From positions 1-54,457 of the forward strand of contig CALXUP010000009.1 of NCBI GenBank assembly GCA_944391715.1: 54,457 nucleotides of DNA. Reading direction: 5' to 3'. This DNA comes from an uncultured Alphaproteobacteria bacterium. Lineage in GTDB: Bacteria > Pseudomonadota > Alphaproteobacteria > RF32 > CAG-239. Positions within the stretch are counted from its first letter, which is position 1. Each line of letters starts with the position of its first letter. The notes under the pieces are model-generated. The model searched no databases, was not told the DNA's origin, and saw only the letters and a program-made list of their open reading frames with translations. A program made the position numbers and the translations under genes. Below, piece after piece: positions 25,728 to 34,915 of the stretch.

Positions 25728-26930
25728 ATGAAGATTTTAGTACTCAATTCCGGTTCTTCCACGCTCAAATACCAGCTGTTTGACGTTGAAGGCAATAACT
25801 ATAAAGTCATTGCCAAAGGCAACGCCGAGCGCATCGGAATTCCCGGTTCTTTTGTCGGTATAAAATATGCCAACGGCGAAAAAAGAACGGTTGATGTCAA
25901 ACTCCCGACCCATAATGAGGCTTTAAGGGAAGTTTTTGCCCTGCTGCTTGACGGCGTTATTGACAGCCTTGACGACATTAAAGCCGTCGGACACCGCATT
26001 GTTCACGGCGGGGAAATATTCAAAAAATCCACATTAGTTGATGAAAAAGTCATCAAAGAGATTGAAGACTTGTCCATTTTGGCGCCGCTGCACAATCCGG
26101 CAGCCGTTTTGGGCATTCGTGCCGTTCAAAAAGCTCTGCCGCAAACGCCGCAGGTTGTAACCTTTGATACAGCATTTCATCAGACCATGCCGAAAAAAGC
26201 TTTTCTGTACGGTCTGCCGCTGGAACAATATACCCAGCACAAAATCCGCAAATACGGCGCCCACGGGACGTCTCACCAATACGTTGCCGAAGAAGCTGCC
26301 AAACTTATGGGACGCAAGGGCAAATTCATCACCTGCCACATTGGCAGCGGTGCCTCCATCTCTGCCGTAGACAACGGCGTTTGCGTTGACACGTCCATGG
26401 GCTTTACCCCGTTGGGCGGCATTATCATGGGAACCCGCACCGGTGATATGGATCCGTACATCCCGCTGCATATTATGAAATATCAGAATAAGACCGCCGA
26501 TGAAGTCAACACGCTGATGAACAAAGAAAGCGGTATGCTGGGTCTGGCCGGACATAGTGATATGCGTGACGTGGAAGCAGAATATTTAAAAGGCAACCCG
26601 CGCGCAATTGATGCTTTGGAAGCTTATGTTTATACCATCACAAAATTCATCGGCAGCTATATTGCCGCAATGGGCGGTGTTGACGCCATCATCTTCACGG
26701 CCGGCGTCGGTGAAAATTCTCCGATTGTCCGCAGCAAGGTTTTGACCAATCTGAAGTATCTGGGCATTGAAATCGATGACGAAAAGAACAATATTCGCGG
26801 CGAACAAAATATGATTACGACCCCGAACTCGAAAGTAAAGGCCTTCGTCATCCCAACCAACGAAGAATTGGTTATCGCTCGCGATACTAAAAATCTGGTT
26901 GATAAGGAACTTAAAAACAAAGTTGCTTAA
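25728..26930 (+). CDS. ackA: Acetate kinase
   Basis: Makes ATP and acetate from acetyl phosphate. It has 400 residues. ASKHA-fold motifs: LVLNSGSSTLKYQLF at the N-terminus, GHRIVHGG, CHIGSGASISAV, DTSMGFTPLGG and FTAGVGENSP. It forms an operon with pta and ends at a terminator. Immediately downstream lies the second copy of the cysteine-rich secreted-protein promoter. Confidence 0.98.
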   Translation: MKILVLNSGSSTLKYQLFDVEGNNYKVIAKGNAERIGIPGSFVGIKYANGEKRTVDVKLPTHNEALREVFALLLDGVIDSLDDIKAVGHRIVHGGEIFKKSTLVDEKVIKEIEDLSILAPLHNPAAVLGIRAVQKALPQTPQVVTFDTAFHQTMPKKAFLYGLPLEQYTQHKIRKYGAHGTSHQYVAEEAAKLMGRKGKFITCHIGSGASISAVDNGVCVDTSMGFTPLGGIIMGTRTGDMDPYIPLHIMKYQNKTADEVNTLMNKESGMLGLAGHSDMRDVEAEYLKGNPRAIDALEAYVYTITKFIGSYIAAMGGVDAIIFTAGVGENSPIVRSKVLTNLKYLGIEIDDEKNNIRGEQNMITTPNSKVKAFVIPTNEELVIARDTKNLVDKELKNKVA

Positions 26931-26954
26931 AAACCAAAAGAAAAACTTCCTGCA

Positions 26955-26984
26955 AACGCTCCGCTCCCAAACGGGGCGTTTTTT
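26955..26984 (+). terminator. Intrinsic terminator after ackA
   Basis: AACGCTCCG pairs with CGGGGCGTT (one G-T pair), followed by T residues. Confidence 0.85.
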
Positions 26985-26991
26985 ATAACTT

Positions 26992-27307
26992 CTAGCCAAA
27001 ATATCCATTATACTTTTCATTATGTGCTGACTATTCACTTGAGCTGTGATATAATTTCCCTATGTGTTTGTTTTGACGGGAGAGAAATGATGAAACAATA
27101 TATTTTGGGGAGCGTCTTATGCTGCACCGCTCTTACTTCCGGTTATGCCTTAGCGGCCTGCACCCAAACGCCGGATTGTGAAACAATGGGATACATATAT
27201 ACTGCCGACGAATGTCCGAACGGCGGCGTTAAATGTCCGTTTGATACCAGTAAATATTTTTGTTTCGATCCAAGTGAAAATGAATCCCCTTCCGTCCCGA
27301 CAAGCGG
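26992..27307 (+). repeat. 316-bp long direct repeat, copy 2
   Basis: Gap-free match to 21359-21674, same orientation, 5.6 kb away. The intervening segment carries the AI-2E, DUF2066, ndk, pta and ackA genes. Confidence 0.93.
27027..27055 (+). promoter_or_regulatory. Promoter of cysteine-rich gene 2
   Basis: CTGACT (27027-27032), 17-base spacer, TATAAT (27050-27055). The -35 differs from copy 1 at the first base, so it may be weaker. Confidence 0.8.
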
Positions 27308-27560
27308 AAAGTGCTGTGGATACACTAATTACTGCGGATATAGTGGCGGAACGTCAAGCTCTAATGACTACTACTGTCAGAGTTATTATGGCAAAAGCTG
27401 CTATATAAGCTGTAAACAGAGAGGATTCCCTGATTGTAATGATATGCAGGCAAGCTGCCAAGCAGCCGGAGGTACCCCTGTTATCAAGAGTTGCTTCTAT
27501 GGCTCCATTAGCAACAGCGGCCTGAAAGCTATGCAAGGTGCAGTCCTTCTGTGCCAGTAA
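27087..27560 (+). CDS. Cysteine-rich secreted protein, variable family member 2
   Basis: 157 residues with the same signal peptide and first half as the gene at 21454 (differences are one or two residues, such as SerIle to SerThr before SKYFC). After the SGKCCGY junction the sequence diverges: Tyr/Ser/Gly-rich with CQSYYGKSCYISCKQ and a C-terminal CQAAGGTPV...LLCQ. The Cys positions are mostly conserved (PDC, GTPV and terminal CQ are common to both), so the folds are alike while surfaces differ. Start ATG at 27087 or 27090, GGGAGAG upstream. No family recognised. Confidence 0.85.
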   Translation: MMKQYILGSVLCCTALTSGYALAACTQTPDCETMGYIYTADECPNGGVKCPFDTSKYFCFDPSENESPSVPTSGKCCGYTNYCGYSGGTSSSNDYYCQSYYGKSCYISCKQRGFPDCNDMQASCQAAGGTPVIKSCFYGSISNSGLKAMQGAVLLCQ

Positions 27561-27626
27561 TTATGCTTAAACAGCACAAAAATAAAATAATTTTTTTACA
27601 AACAAAGATGCTATATTACTGACTTG

Positions 27627-27651
27627 GATTACCGGCTCGAAATCCGGCGAT
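27627..27651. repeat. Degenerate alphaproteobacterial palindrome
   Basis: GATTACCGG-CTCGAAAT-CCGGCGATC is preceded by GACTTG and resembles the palindromic unit at 54426-54448 (ATTGCCGGG...CCCGGCAAT). It appears to be a decayed copy. Confidence 0.45.
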
Positions 27652-27663
27652 CTTCCGTATTGC

Positions 27664-27721
27664 ACAAAAAATCCGGACAATCTCAGCTTACAGGCAAGAC
27701 TATCCGGATTTCTCACAATCA
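27664..27721 (-). terminator. Intrinsic terminator after fliE
   Basis: On the minus strand AAATCCGGA pairs with TCCGGATTT across a 35-base partly structured loop and is followed by T residues. It lies just after the fliE stop. Confidence 0.65.
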
Positions 27722-27731
27722 AAAACTCAAA

Positions 27732-28046
27732 TTAAATAGGCATTTGCATAATCGTCTGATAAGCCTGTATGGCCGTATCTCTGACGGCAACCACCGTTTC
27801 CAACGCTGTTTCGGCATTTGCAACGGCCAAAACGACATCCTGAATATCAGCCTTGCCCTGAATCCCCTGAATTGTCATCTTTTCACTTTGTTGCGAAAGC
27901 TCCACCGCATTTTCGATTGAATCCCGCACCATGGAACCAAAATCCGAATTCTGTGCCGGTTTTGTTTCCGATACCGGCGTTTTTGCGCCAATTCTGCCCA
28001 AAGCCTGCTGATAAGCGTTTAATGCACTGGAAATACTGGTCGTCAC
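27732..28046 (-). CDS. fliE: Flagellar hook-basal body complex protein FliE
   Basis: 104 residues. FliE joins the MS ring to the proximal rod. The second half has the family block FGSMVRDSIENAVELSQQSEK and a C-terminal VVAVRDTAIQAYQTIMQMPI, overall the standard FliE layout. It is the last gene of flgB-flgC-fliE, 20 bases after flgC. The presence of this operon suggests a flagellum, with other genes elsewhere. Confidence 0.95.
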   Translation of the reverse strand: MTTSISSALNAYQQALGRIGAKTPVSETKPAQNSDFGSMVRDSIENAVELSQQSEKMTIQGIQGKADIQDVVLAVANAETALETVVAVRDTAIQAYQTIMQMPI

Positions 28047-28066
28047 GTTTTAATCCCCTTCACAAA

Positions 28067-28480
28067 TTATCTTAACAAATCCAACACGCTGGAGCTCATC
28101 TCCCGAGCCGTGCGCATAACATTCATATTGGCCTCATAAGTCCGCTGCGCTTCTTTCATATCCATCATCTCAACCAGCGGATTAACATTCGGCATGGCCA
28201 CATACCCCTGCGCATCGGCCCCCGGATGATTCGGCGCATATTTCTTCTCAAATTCGGACTGGTCTTTCAGCACTTTGTCAACCTTGACCAAATGCGCTCC
28301 GGTAGCCTTGTCGACATAGTTTTTAAAGGTCACGACCTGCCGGCGGTAAGGTGCTTCACCCGGCGCTCCGGCAATCGAGTCGGCATTTGCCATATTCTCG
28401 GAAATAATCCGCAGACGCTCGGCCTGAGCTTTCATTCCGGAAACGGCTATATCTGCACTGACAATCAGGTTATTGGCCAT
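28067..28480 (-). CDS. flgC: Flagellar basal-body rod protein FlgC
   Basis: 137 residues. Proximal rod protein. The N-terminal rod/hook motif is SGMKAQAERLRIISENMANADS and the C-terminal VEMMDMKEAQRTYEANMNVM block is typical (quoted in overlapping parts). Length is normal. It lies 17 bases after flgB. Confidence 0.97.
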   Translation of the reverse strand: MANNLIVSADIAVSGMKAQAERLRIISENMANADSIAGAPGEAPYRRQVVTFKNYVDKATGAHLVKVDKVLKDQSEFEKKYAPNHPGADAQGYVAMPNVNPLVEMMDMKEAQRTYEANMNVMRTAREMSSSVLDLLR

Positions 28481-28497
28481 CTGTTACAATCCTTCTC

Positions 28498-28899
28498 TTA
28501 TGAACCGACTTTGGTCGCCGCCGTTTTGATCATATTCTTATAAGTATTATACAAAGTCATCACCCGGGTATATTCGCCCTTATCCTTGCTGATTTCGTTC
28601 AGCTGATCTTCTAACACTACGCCGTTGCCGTCAATTGTCAGCGGCTGAGTCGGTTTGGGCGTATAAACGCGCGCGGAAAGAGAACTTCCACCCAGTCCGG
28701 TAAAATGCTTTTCATTGGTAACGGTCATCTGCAGAGCAGAATTAAGCTCATCGGAAAAATTCGGTTTTTTAAGATCTTTGGCAAGATATCCGGGTGTATT
28801 GGCATTCGCCACATTACCGGCCAGAATCTTCTGGCGCTCGGTCAGATATTTCATATCCTGATTCGCCAAAGAAAAAACTGTCAGATTGTTCAGATCCAT
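28498..28899 (-). CDS. flgB: Flagellar basal-body rod protein FlgB
   Basis: 133 residues. Proximal rod protein with the N-terminal RQKILAGNVANANTPGYLAKD motif in two overlapping pieces and a C-terminal YNTYKNMIKTAATKVGS helix. First gene of the flgB-flgC-fliE operon. GGGGAGAA lies before the ATG at 28899. Confidence 0.96.
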   Translation of the reverse strand: MDLNNLTVFSLANQDMKYLTERQKILAGNVANANTPGYLAKDLKKPNFSDELNSALQMTVTNEKHFTGLGGSSLSARVYTPKPTQPLTIDGNGVVLEDQLNEISKDKGEYTRVMTLYNTYKNMIKTAATKVGS

Positions 28900-28952
28900 A
28901 TCTTAATTCTCCCCAATACGGTTATGTTTCCCTCATAACCTCATGTATGCAA

Positions 28953-28982
28953 ATTTTATGCCGCATATAAACCTCTTGCCAA
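28953..28982 (-). promoter_or_regulatory. Possible promoter of flgB operon
   Basis: On the minus strand: TTGGCA (28982-28977), 18-base spacer, TAAAAT (28958-28953), about 50 bases before flgB. A sigma-70 reading; no sigma-54 GG-N10-GC or clear CtrA site was found. Confidence 0.45.
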
Positions 28983-29035
28983 ATCATTCCCCAATGATTA
29001 CAATAAGCAAAAGAGAAAACACGGGAAACGCATCC

Positions 29036-29368
29036 ATGTCTGAAAAACATAATACCCCAAAAAACATATCAGACAATCAAGACTTAGATTTGTCCACAGA
29101 TTATGCCGTCGCCCTCGGCTATGACCAGACCAAACACAATGCTCCGGTCGTTTTGGCCAAAGGACAAGGCCATGTGGCGGAAAAAATCATTCAAATCGCC
29201 ATAGACCAGGGCATAGAAATCCGCCAAGACGCCGATTTATTACAGATTCTCAAAGCTGTGGATATTGATGAAGAGATTCCGGTTGAAGCTTTTGCCGCCG
29301 TGGCCGAAATCATCTCTTACATTTATCAGAAAAACGGGCAGAAACTCGCCGAACGGGAACAGTCCTAA
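29036..29368 (+). CDS. FlhB C-terminal-domain-like protein
   Basis: 110 residues resembling the cytoplasmic export-switch domain of FlhB/YscU without the membrane part. YAVALGYDQTKHNAPVVLAKG, EKIIQIAIDQGIEI, DLLQILKAVDIDEEIP and AAVAEIISYIY follow the FlhB-C order. The autocleavage NPTH motif is absent. Such stand-alone proteins occur next to flagellar genes, as here (divergent from flgB). I chose ATG 29036 because the upstream part of the frame overlaps the flgB promoter and reads as non-coding. It overlaps the convergent rsmB by four bases. Confidence 0.85.
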   Translation: MSEKHNTPKNISDNQDLDLSTDYAVALGYDQTKHNAPVVLAKGQGHVAEKIIQIAIDQGIEIRQDADLLQILKAVDIDEEIPVEAFAAVAEIISYIYQKNGQKLAEREQS

Positions 29369-30588
29369 CTTTTAACAAGAACCGTAAAGAAAAAACCGTC
29401 CGTTCCGGTTGCCGCCGGCGAAAGTCTCAGATAATGCTCATCCCGGCAGGGATACGGACAGCCAATTTTTTTCTCCCACAATTCTTTGACATTCAACTGT
29501 TTCATATCCGGTTTATCCCGCAAAAAGGCCTCGATAATATCTTCGTCTTCATCCCTCAGAACCGAACAGGTAATATAAATGATACGGCCGCCGGACCTGA
29601 CTTTCGGATAAGCCGTTTCCAAAATCTCCCTCTGGGCGGAATTAAGAGAACTAAGCATTGCCGGTGTCAAGCGGAATTTAGCGTCGGGCGAACGCCGCCA
29701 GGTTCCCGTGCCGGAACACGGAGCATCAATAATAAAACGGTCGAAATCTCTGTCGCTGTCTGCCACCCAATCCGTCAGTTCAATATTTTTGATACCGAGA
29801 CGCTGCATCCGGGGCTTTATTGCCTCCAGCCTTTTCGCTGACACGTCGTGCGCCAAAATATGTCCCTGATTGCCAAGCAGATAAGCAATCGTCAAACTTT
29901 TGCCGCCGGCACCGCAGCAATAGTCAATCACTTTATGCTCCGGCCGAACATCGCACAAAATCGCCGCCAACTGTGAAGCCTCATCCTGCACATCAATCTC
30001 GCCGTTTTGATAAGCCATACAGTTGCCGAGGCTGATTCTGTCCCGGCTGCGCAACCCGATAGGCGAATAAGGCGTCGGCTCGACGAAATATCCTTCCTTC
30101 GCCATATTTTCCATCACGGCCTCGCGGCTTTTGACATTAATTCTGAAATCCGCCAGCGCCGGAACATTAAGCGATTTAAGCAGCGACACATCTTTTATTT
30201 TTTCAAACAGCCATTGCGGACACTCCGCCTCAACATAATCAGGATAAGGTTCTTCATTTTCAGCTGCCAGCCAAGCCTTTTCTTCTGCCGAAAGAACAGC
30301 CGGAGCATATGCCCCGCCGTTAAAAACGTCTTCCGGTTTGTCTGACGTATAATGCTTGAGATAAAGCAAAACAATCTTGCGGGGTTCCTCGCTTCCGGCA
30401 TCAAAAGAAAGTTTCATCCGGTTACGAAGAATATTCCATACGGTTTCGGCAATAAAACGCCGGTCTTTAGAACCGATGTACTTGCGCGCCCGCATATAAT
30501 CATTGATAATATTGTCCGCCGGCACTCCGGAATTCCAAATTTCCCCAATTAAATCCAATACCGCCTGATAACGCGCCCCCGTCTGCAT
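29365..30588 (-). CDS. rsmB: RsmB/NOP2-family rRNA (cytosine-5) methyltransferase
   Basis: 407 residues. Methylates C5 of a cytosine in 16S rRNA (position 967 in E. coli numbering for RsmB). An N-terminal NusB-like helical region (about 1-130) is followed by a Rossmann methyltransferase domain: SAM site VIDYCCGAGGKSL, IDAPCSGTGTWRR and YITCSVLRDED, where the PCS and TCS cysteines are the two conserved in this family. Other NOP2-type m5C enzymes cannot be ruled out. A dispersed hairpin element lies just upstream. Confidence 0.88.
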   Translation of the reverse strand: MQTGARYQAVLDLIGEIWNSGVPADNIINDYMRARKYIGSKDRRFIAETVWNILRNRMKLSFDAGSEEPRKIVLLYLKHYTSDKPEDVFNGGAYAPAVLSAEEKAWLAAENEEPYPDYVEAECPQWLFEKIKDVSLLKSLNVPALADFRINVKSREAVMENMAKEGYFVEPTPYSPIGLRSRDRISLGNCMAYQNGEIDVQDEASQLAAILCDVRPEHKVIDYCCGAGGKSLTIAYLLGNQGHILAHDVSAKRLEAIKPRMQRLGIKNIELTDWVADSDRDFDRFIIDAPCSGTGTWRRSPDAKFRLTPAMLSSLNSAQREILETAYPKVRSGGRIIYITCSVLRDEDEDIIEAFLRDKPDMKQLNVKELWEKKIGCPYPCRDEHYLRLSPAATGTDGFFFTVLVKS

Positions 30589-30670
30589 TAGCCAACATCC
30601 TCTATTTCCAAATATTGTTTAATCCGATATAAACATCCCTGCCAAATCTGTATTAATTACTCCCACATTA

Positions 30671-30774
30671 GTAAAATGCAGAGAACGAGATGAATAATGC
30701 GATTTTAACGATAAAAAAAATTTTAGTGTACACAAAAGTACATGAATTTTTTTATTCGGAAAAAATCACATTAG
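30671..30774. repeat. Dispersed GTAC-hairpin element, copy B
   Basis: The centre is GTAC-ACAAAA-GTAC (30728-30741) with complementary A/T-rich arms on both sides; the right end ...ATCACATTAG overlaps the rlmE stop codon. Length 104 bases, equal to copy C. Left-side words GAGA, AATAA and GATTTTA recur in the same order in copy C. Confidence 0.6.
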
Positions 30775-31481
30775 GCGCTCGTTATATGCGTTTTACCCCG
30801 ATAGCCGATGGCCACCAAATAAGTCTCTGGCGACGCCTTGCGGCTGGCATCGGGTTTAAAATGCCCAACCTTTTTAAAGTTGCGTTTCACGTCTGCTAAA
30901 AGCTCGCCTTCCGCACCGCCCTGAAAAACTTTGGCTATAAATATTCCGCCTTCCGCCAAGACTTCTTTGGCAAATTCATAAGCCAGCTCTACCAGATGAA
31001 TGGTTCGCAAATGATCCGTCTGCTGATGCCCGGTCGTATTGGCCGCCATATCGCTCATCACAATATCTGCCTCACCTTGCAGCAAAGCCTTCAGTTTGTC
31101 TGCGGCTTCCGGCTCGGTAAAATCCTGTTGAATCAACGTTGCACCGGCAACCGGTTCCGTCTCCAGAATATCAATGCCGACCACCTGCCCTGCCCCTTTG
31201 TTGCGCATAACGGCAATCTGGGTCCAACCACCCGGCGCACATCCCAGATCTACGATTCTTTTGCCTTTGCCCAAAAACTTATATTTCTCATCCAGCTGTA
31301 TCAGTTTAAACGCCGCGCGTGAACGATACCCCAAACGTTTGGATTCCGCCACATAAGGATCGTTCAACTGGCGCTCCAGCCATTGATTGGAAGATTTCTT
31401 GCGATATTTTGCCGTTTTAACATGCACGGTCACGGCGCGTCGGCCGGACACCGCTTTGGCAGACTTGGTCAGTTTTGTCAT
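30771..31481 (-). CDS. rlmE: 23S rRNA (uridine 2'-O) methyltransferase RlmE
   Basis: 236 residues. Methylates the 2'-OH of U2552 in the A-loop of 23S rRNA. The FtsJ-fold tetrad can be placed: Lys in RAAFKL, Asp in VMSDMA, Lys in IAKVFQGG and Glu in SPETYLVA. The SAM site is VDLGCAPGGWTQ. A basic N-terminal extension of about 35 residues precedes the domain. Its first 22 codons overlap the 3' end of the upstream ppx/gppA gene in another frame (65 bases). Confidence 0.95.
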   Translation of the reverse strand: MTKLTKSAKAVSGRRAVTVHVKTAKYRKKSSNQWLERQLNDPYVAESKRLGYRSRAAFKLIQLDEKYKFLGKGKRIVDLGCAPGGWTQIAVMRNKGAGQVVGIDILETEPVAGATLIQQDFTEPEAADKLKALLQGEADIVMSDMAANTTGHQQTDHLRTIHLVELAYEFAKEVLAEGGIFIAKVFQGGAEGELLADVKRNFKKVGHFKPDASRKASPETYLVAIGYRGKTHITSA

Positions 31482-32412
31482 TGTGTATCAACTCTTTAAT
31501 AATTCCGTCTTTGGCACTCTTAAGCGAGGCCGTAATTTCTTTTGCACCGAGGCTGTCATAAATGGTTTTGAAAATAACGCACGCCGGCGCAAAAATAAAA
31601 GAACGCTTTTCGCCGATATATTTATTACCGGCCATTTCTTCCCGGGTCAGGCTCAAAACCTTTGCAATGGCTGCATCAGCCTCTTGGGAAGTAAAAACAA
31701 CTCCGTCAGCCGCTTCCCGGTCGTATTTGCCGAAATTCTTAATCATCGAGGCCAGACGCAGCGGCGTACTGGATGTGGCAACAAAACACACATCTCCGTT
31801 ACACTCCCTCAAACCTGAATTTTCAACAAAAGCGTTGGTATATTTCAAAATTTCGATATGAAGCTTTTCGGCATTTTCAGGAACATAAGAAGCGAGGTTA
31901 AATTTCTCACCGGCATTCCTGGCGCCCCACGGAATGGAAACCGTATGCACAATCTTCGGAGAAATTTCATTGGTTGCCAGCGTAATCTCGGTCGACCCGC
32001 CGCCCAAATCATAGACTACCATATATTTTGCCGGATTGTCTTTGACATTGTCACGGGCCCCGATCAGATTAAGCCGCGCCTCTTCTTCGCCGTCAATGAC
32101 CTCAAGCTTGATACGCGTTTCATCAAACACTTTTTTAACAAACTCCGCTCCATTTTCTGCTTCACGACAGGCGGCGGTCGCAATGGCACGATAAGCCTTG
32201 ATATTATGCTTGTCCATTTCCTGTTTAAAAGCAAAAAAGCAGGCCAAGGCCCGATCCGTTGCCTCCTGAGTAATTTTGTTCCGGAGCGACATCCCCTCGC
32301 CCAGTTTGGTAGCCACGGCATCATTATAAAGATATTTTCCATTTTCGTCGGCAATCAACAACCTGCAGGAATTTGTTCCCAAATCTATTGCCGCAAAACA
32401 CTTATTTTTCAT
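31417..32412 (-). CDS. Ppx/GppA-family phosphatase, second of tandem pair
   Basis: 331 residues. ASKHA-fold exopolyphosphatase/guanosine pentaphosphatase relative: AAIDLGTNSCRLLI at the N-terminus, ATAACREAENG, EEEARLN and YDLGGGSTEI all fit. I took the ATG at 32412, after GAGGAAAA, instead of the frame-extending start at 32481; this gives an 11-base overlap with the upstream paralogue. The 3' end runs 65 bases into rlmE. It lacks the C-terminal HD domain of long Ppx enzymes. Likely degrades polyphosphate or pppGpp; which one cannot be decided. Confidence 0.88.
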   Translation of the reverse strand: MKNKCFAAIDLGTNSCRLLIADENGKYLYNDAVATKLGEGMSLRNKITQEATDRALACFFAFKQEMDKHNIKAYRAIATAACREAENGAEFVKKVFDETRIKLEVIDGEEEARLNLIGARDNVKDNPAKYMVVYDLGGGSTEITLATNEISPKIVHTVSIPWGARNAGEKFNLASYVPENAEKLHIEILKYTNAFVENSGLRECNGDVCFVATSSTPLRLASMIKNFGKYDREAADGVVFTSQEADAAIAKVLSLTREEMAGNKYIGEKRSFIFAPACVIFKTIYDSLGAKEITASLKSAKDGIIKELIHNDKTDQVCQSGVRPTRRDRAC

Positions 32413-33490
32413 TTCTGTTTTTTCCTCTTCTGTAAGGATGGCGGAACCGGCGTCTTTTTCCGGCTCTGAAATTCTTTGCATGATGCATCAAATCCAACAA
32501 AATCCCTTCCCTGATTCCTCTGTCGGCAACCGTAACTTCGGCAATCGGCCAAAAAGAACAAATTGCCTCAATAATCGCGCAGCCGGCAATCGTCAAATCA
32601 GCCTTTTGCACGCCGATGCAGGGATGCTTGCGCCGCCCTTCGTCGCCCATATTTTTAATCTTGGCAATAACCCTGTCAATATCAGATTTCAAGATTGAAA
32701 TTCCGTCTACCGCCGAACGGTTATAACGCGCCAGATTCAAATGCACTGCTCCGATAACCGTAACCGTCCCGGAAGTGCCGATAACCTGAATCTCCTGATT
32801 TCTTATCGCTTCAGAGATATTATATTTGTCATCAAACTCTTTCAAAAGCTTGTGCGTCCGCTCAATGACGGTATCATAAGCAAGCTTGGTCATATCCTGC
32901 GCCGGAAAAGCCTCCGATACGGTAACAACCCCGTAAGGCAAAGACACAAAACCTTCAATAAACGTATTGCCGCTGTTGGTAACCCGTGCCAGAGAAATTT
33001 CCGTCGATCCGCCGCCGATATCAAAAACCAGAGCTCGTTTGATATGGCGGTTCAAAAGCGGAATACAACCGACAACCGCCAGCCGGGATTCTTCTTTGGA
33101 AGAAATAATCTCAATATCAAGTCCGGTTTCCCTTTTGACGGCCTCCAAAAATTCACTGCAATTTTTGGCACGCCGACAAGCTGCCGTTGCCACATAACGC
33201 GACGCAACAATCGGCGCATACTCATCCAAAACACCGGCACAAACTTTTAACGCACCGATAGTCCGTTTAATGGCAGGACGGGAAAGCTCGTTATCATTAA
33301 TAATCCCTTCGCCGAGACGGGTTATTTTTGAAAAAGTTTCAACAATTCTGAAAGACGTCGGGGTTGGAGAGGCAATAACCAAACGGCACGAATTCGTCCC
33401 CAAATCAATCGCGGCATAATTGCTCCCGCTTTGCGTATTTTTTTTCTCTGGTAGAGTATTTCGACTATTTTGTTTTTGCCATTTCTGCAT
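32402..33490 (-). CDS. Ppx/GppA-family phosphatase, first of tandem pair
   Basis: 362 residues with YAAIDLGTNSCRLVIA, ATAACRRAKN, SSKEESRLA, VFDIGGGSTEISLA and a C-terminal VTVADRGIREGILLDLM block. The N-terminal 25 residues are polar and not conserved. It is the upstream partner of a second Ppx/GppA gene that it overlaps by 11 bases; sequence similarity between them is clear but distant, so this is an old duplication. Single-copy Ppx followed by rlmE is the common arrangement. Confidence 0.9.
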   Translation of the reverse strand: MQKWQKQNSRNTLPEKKNTQSGSNYAAIDLGTNSCRLVIASPTPTSFRIVETFSKITRLGEGIINDNELSRPAIKRTIGALKVCAGVLDEYAPIVASRYVATAACRRAKNCSEFLEAVKRETGLDIEIISSKEESRLAVVGCIPLLNRHIKRALVFDIGGGSTEISLARVTNSGNTFIEGFVSLPYGVVTVSEAFPAQDMTKLAYDTVIERTHKLLKEFDDKYNISEAIRNQEIQVIGTSGTVTVIGAVHLNLARYNRSAVDGISILKSDIDRVIAKIKNMGDEGRRKHPCIGVQKADLTIAGCAIIEAICSFWPIAEVTVADRGIREGILLDLMHHAKNFRAGKRRRFRHPYRRGKNRNEK

Positions 33491-33517
33491 TCTTTTTTTT
33501 CAATTCAAACAAGAAAC

Positions 33518-34915
<1,398 letters not shown>

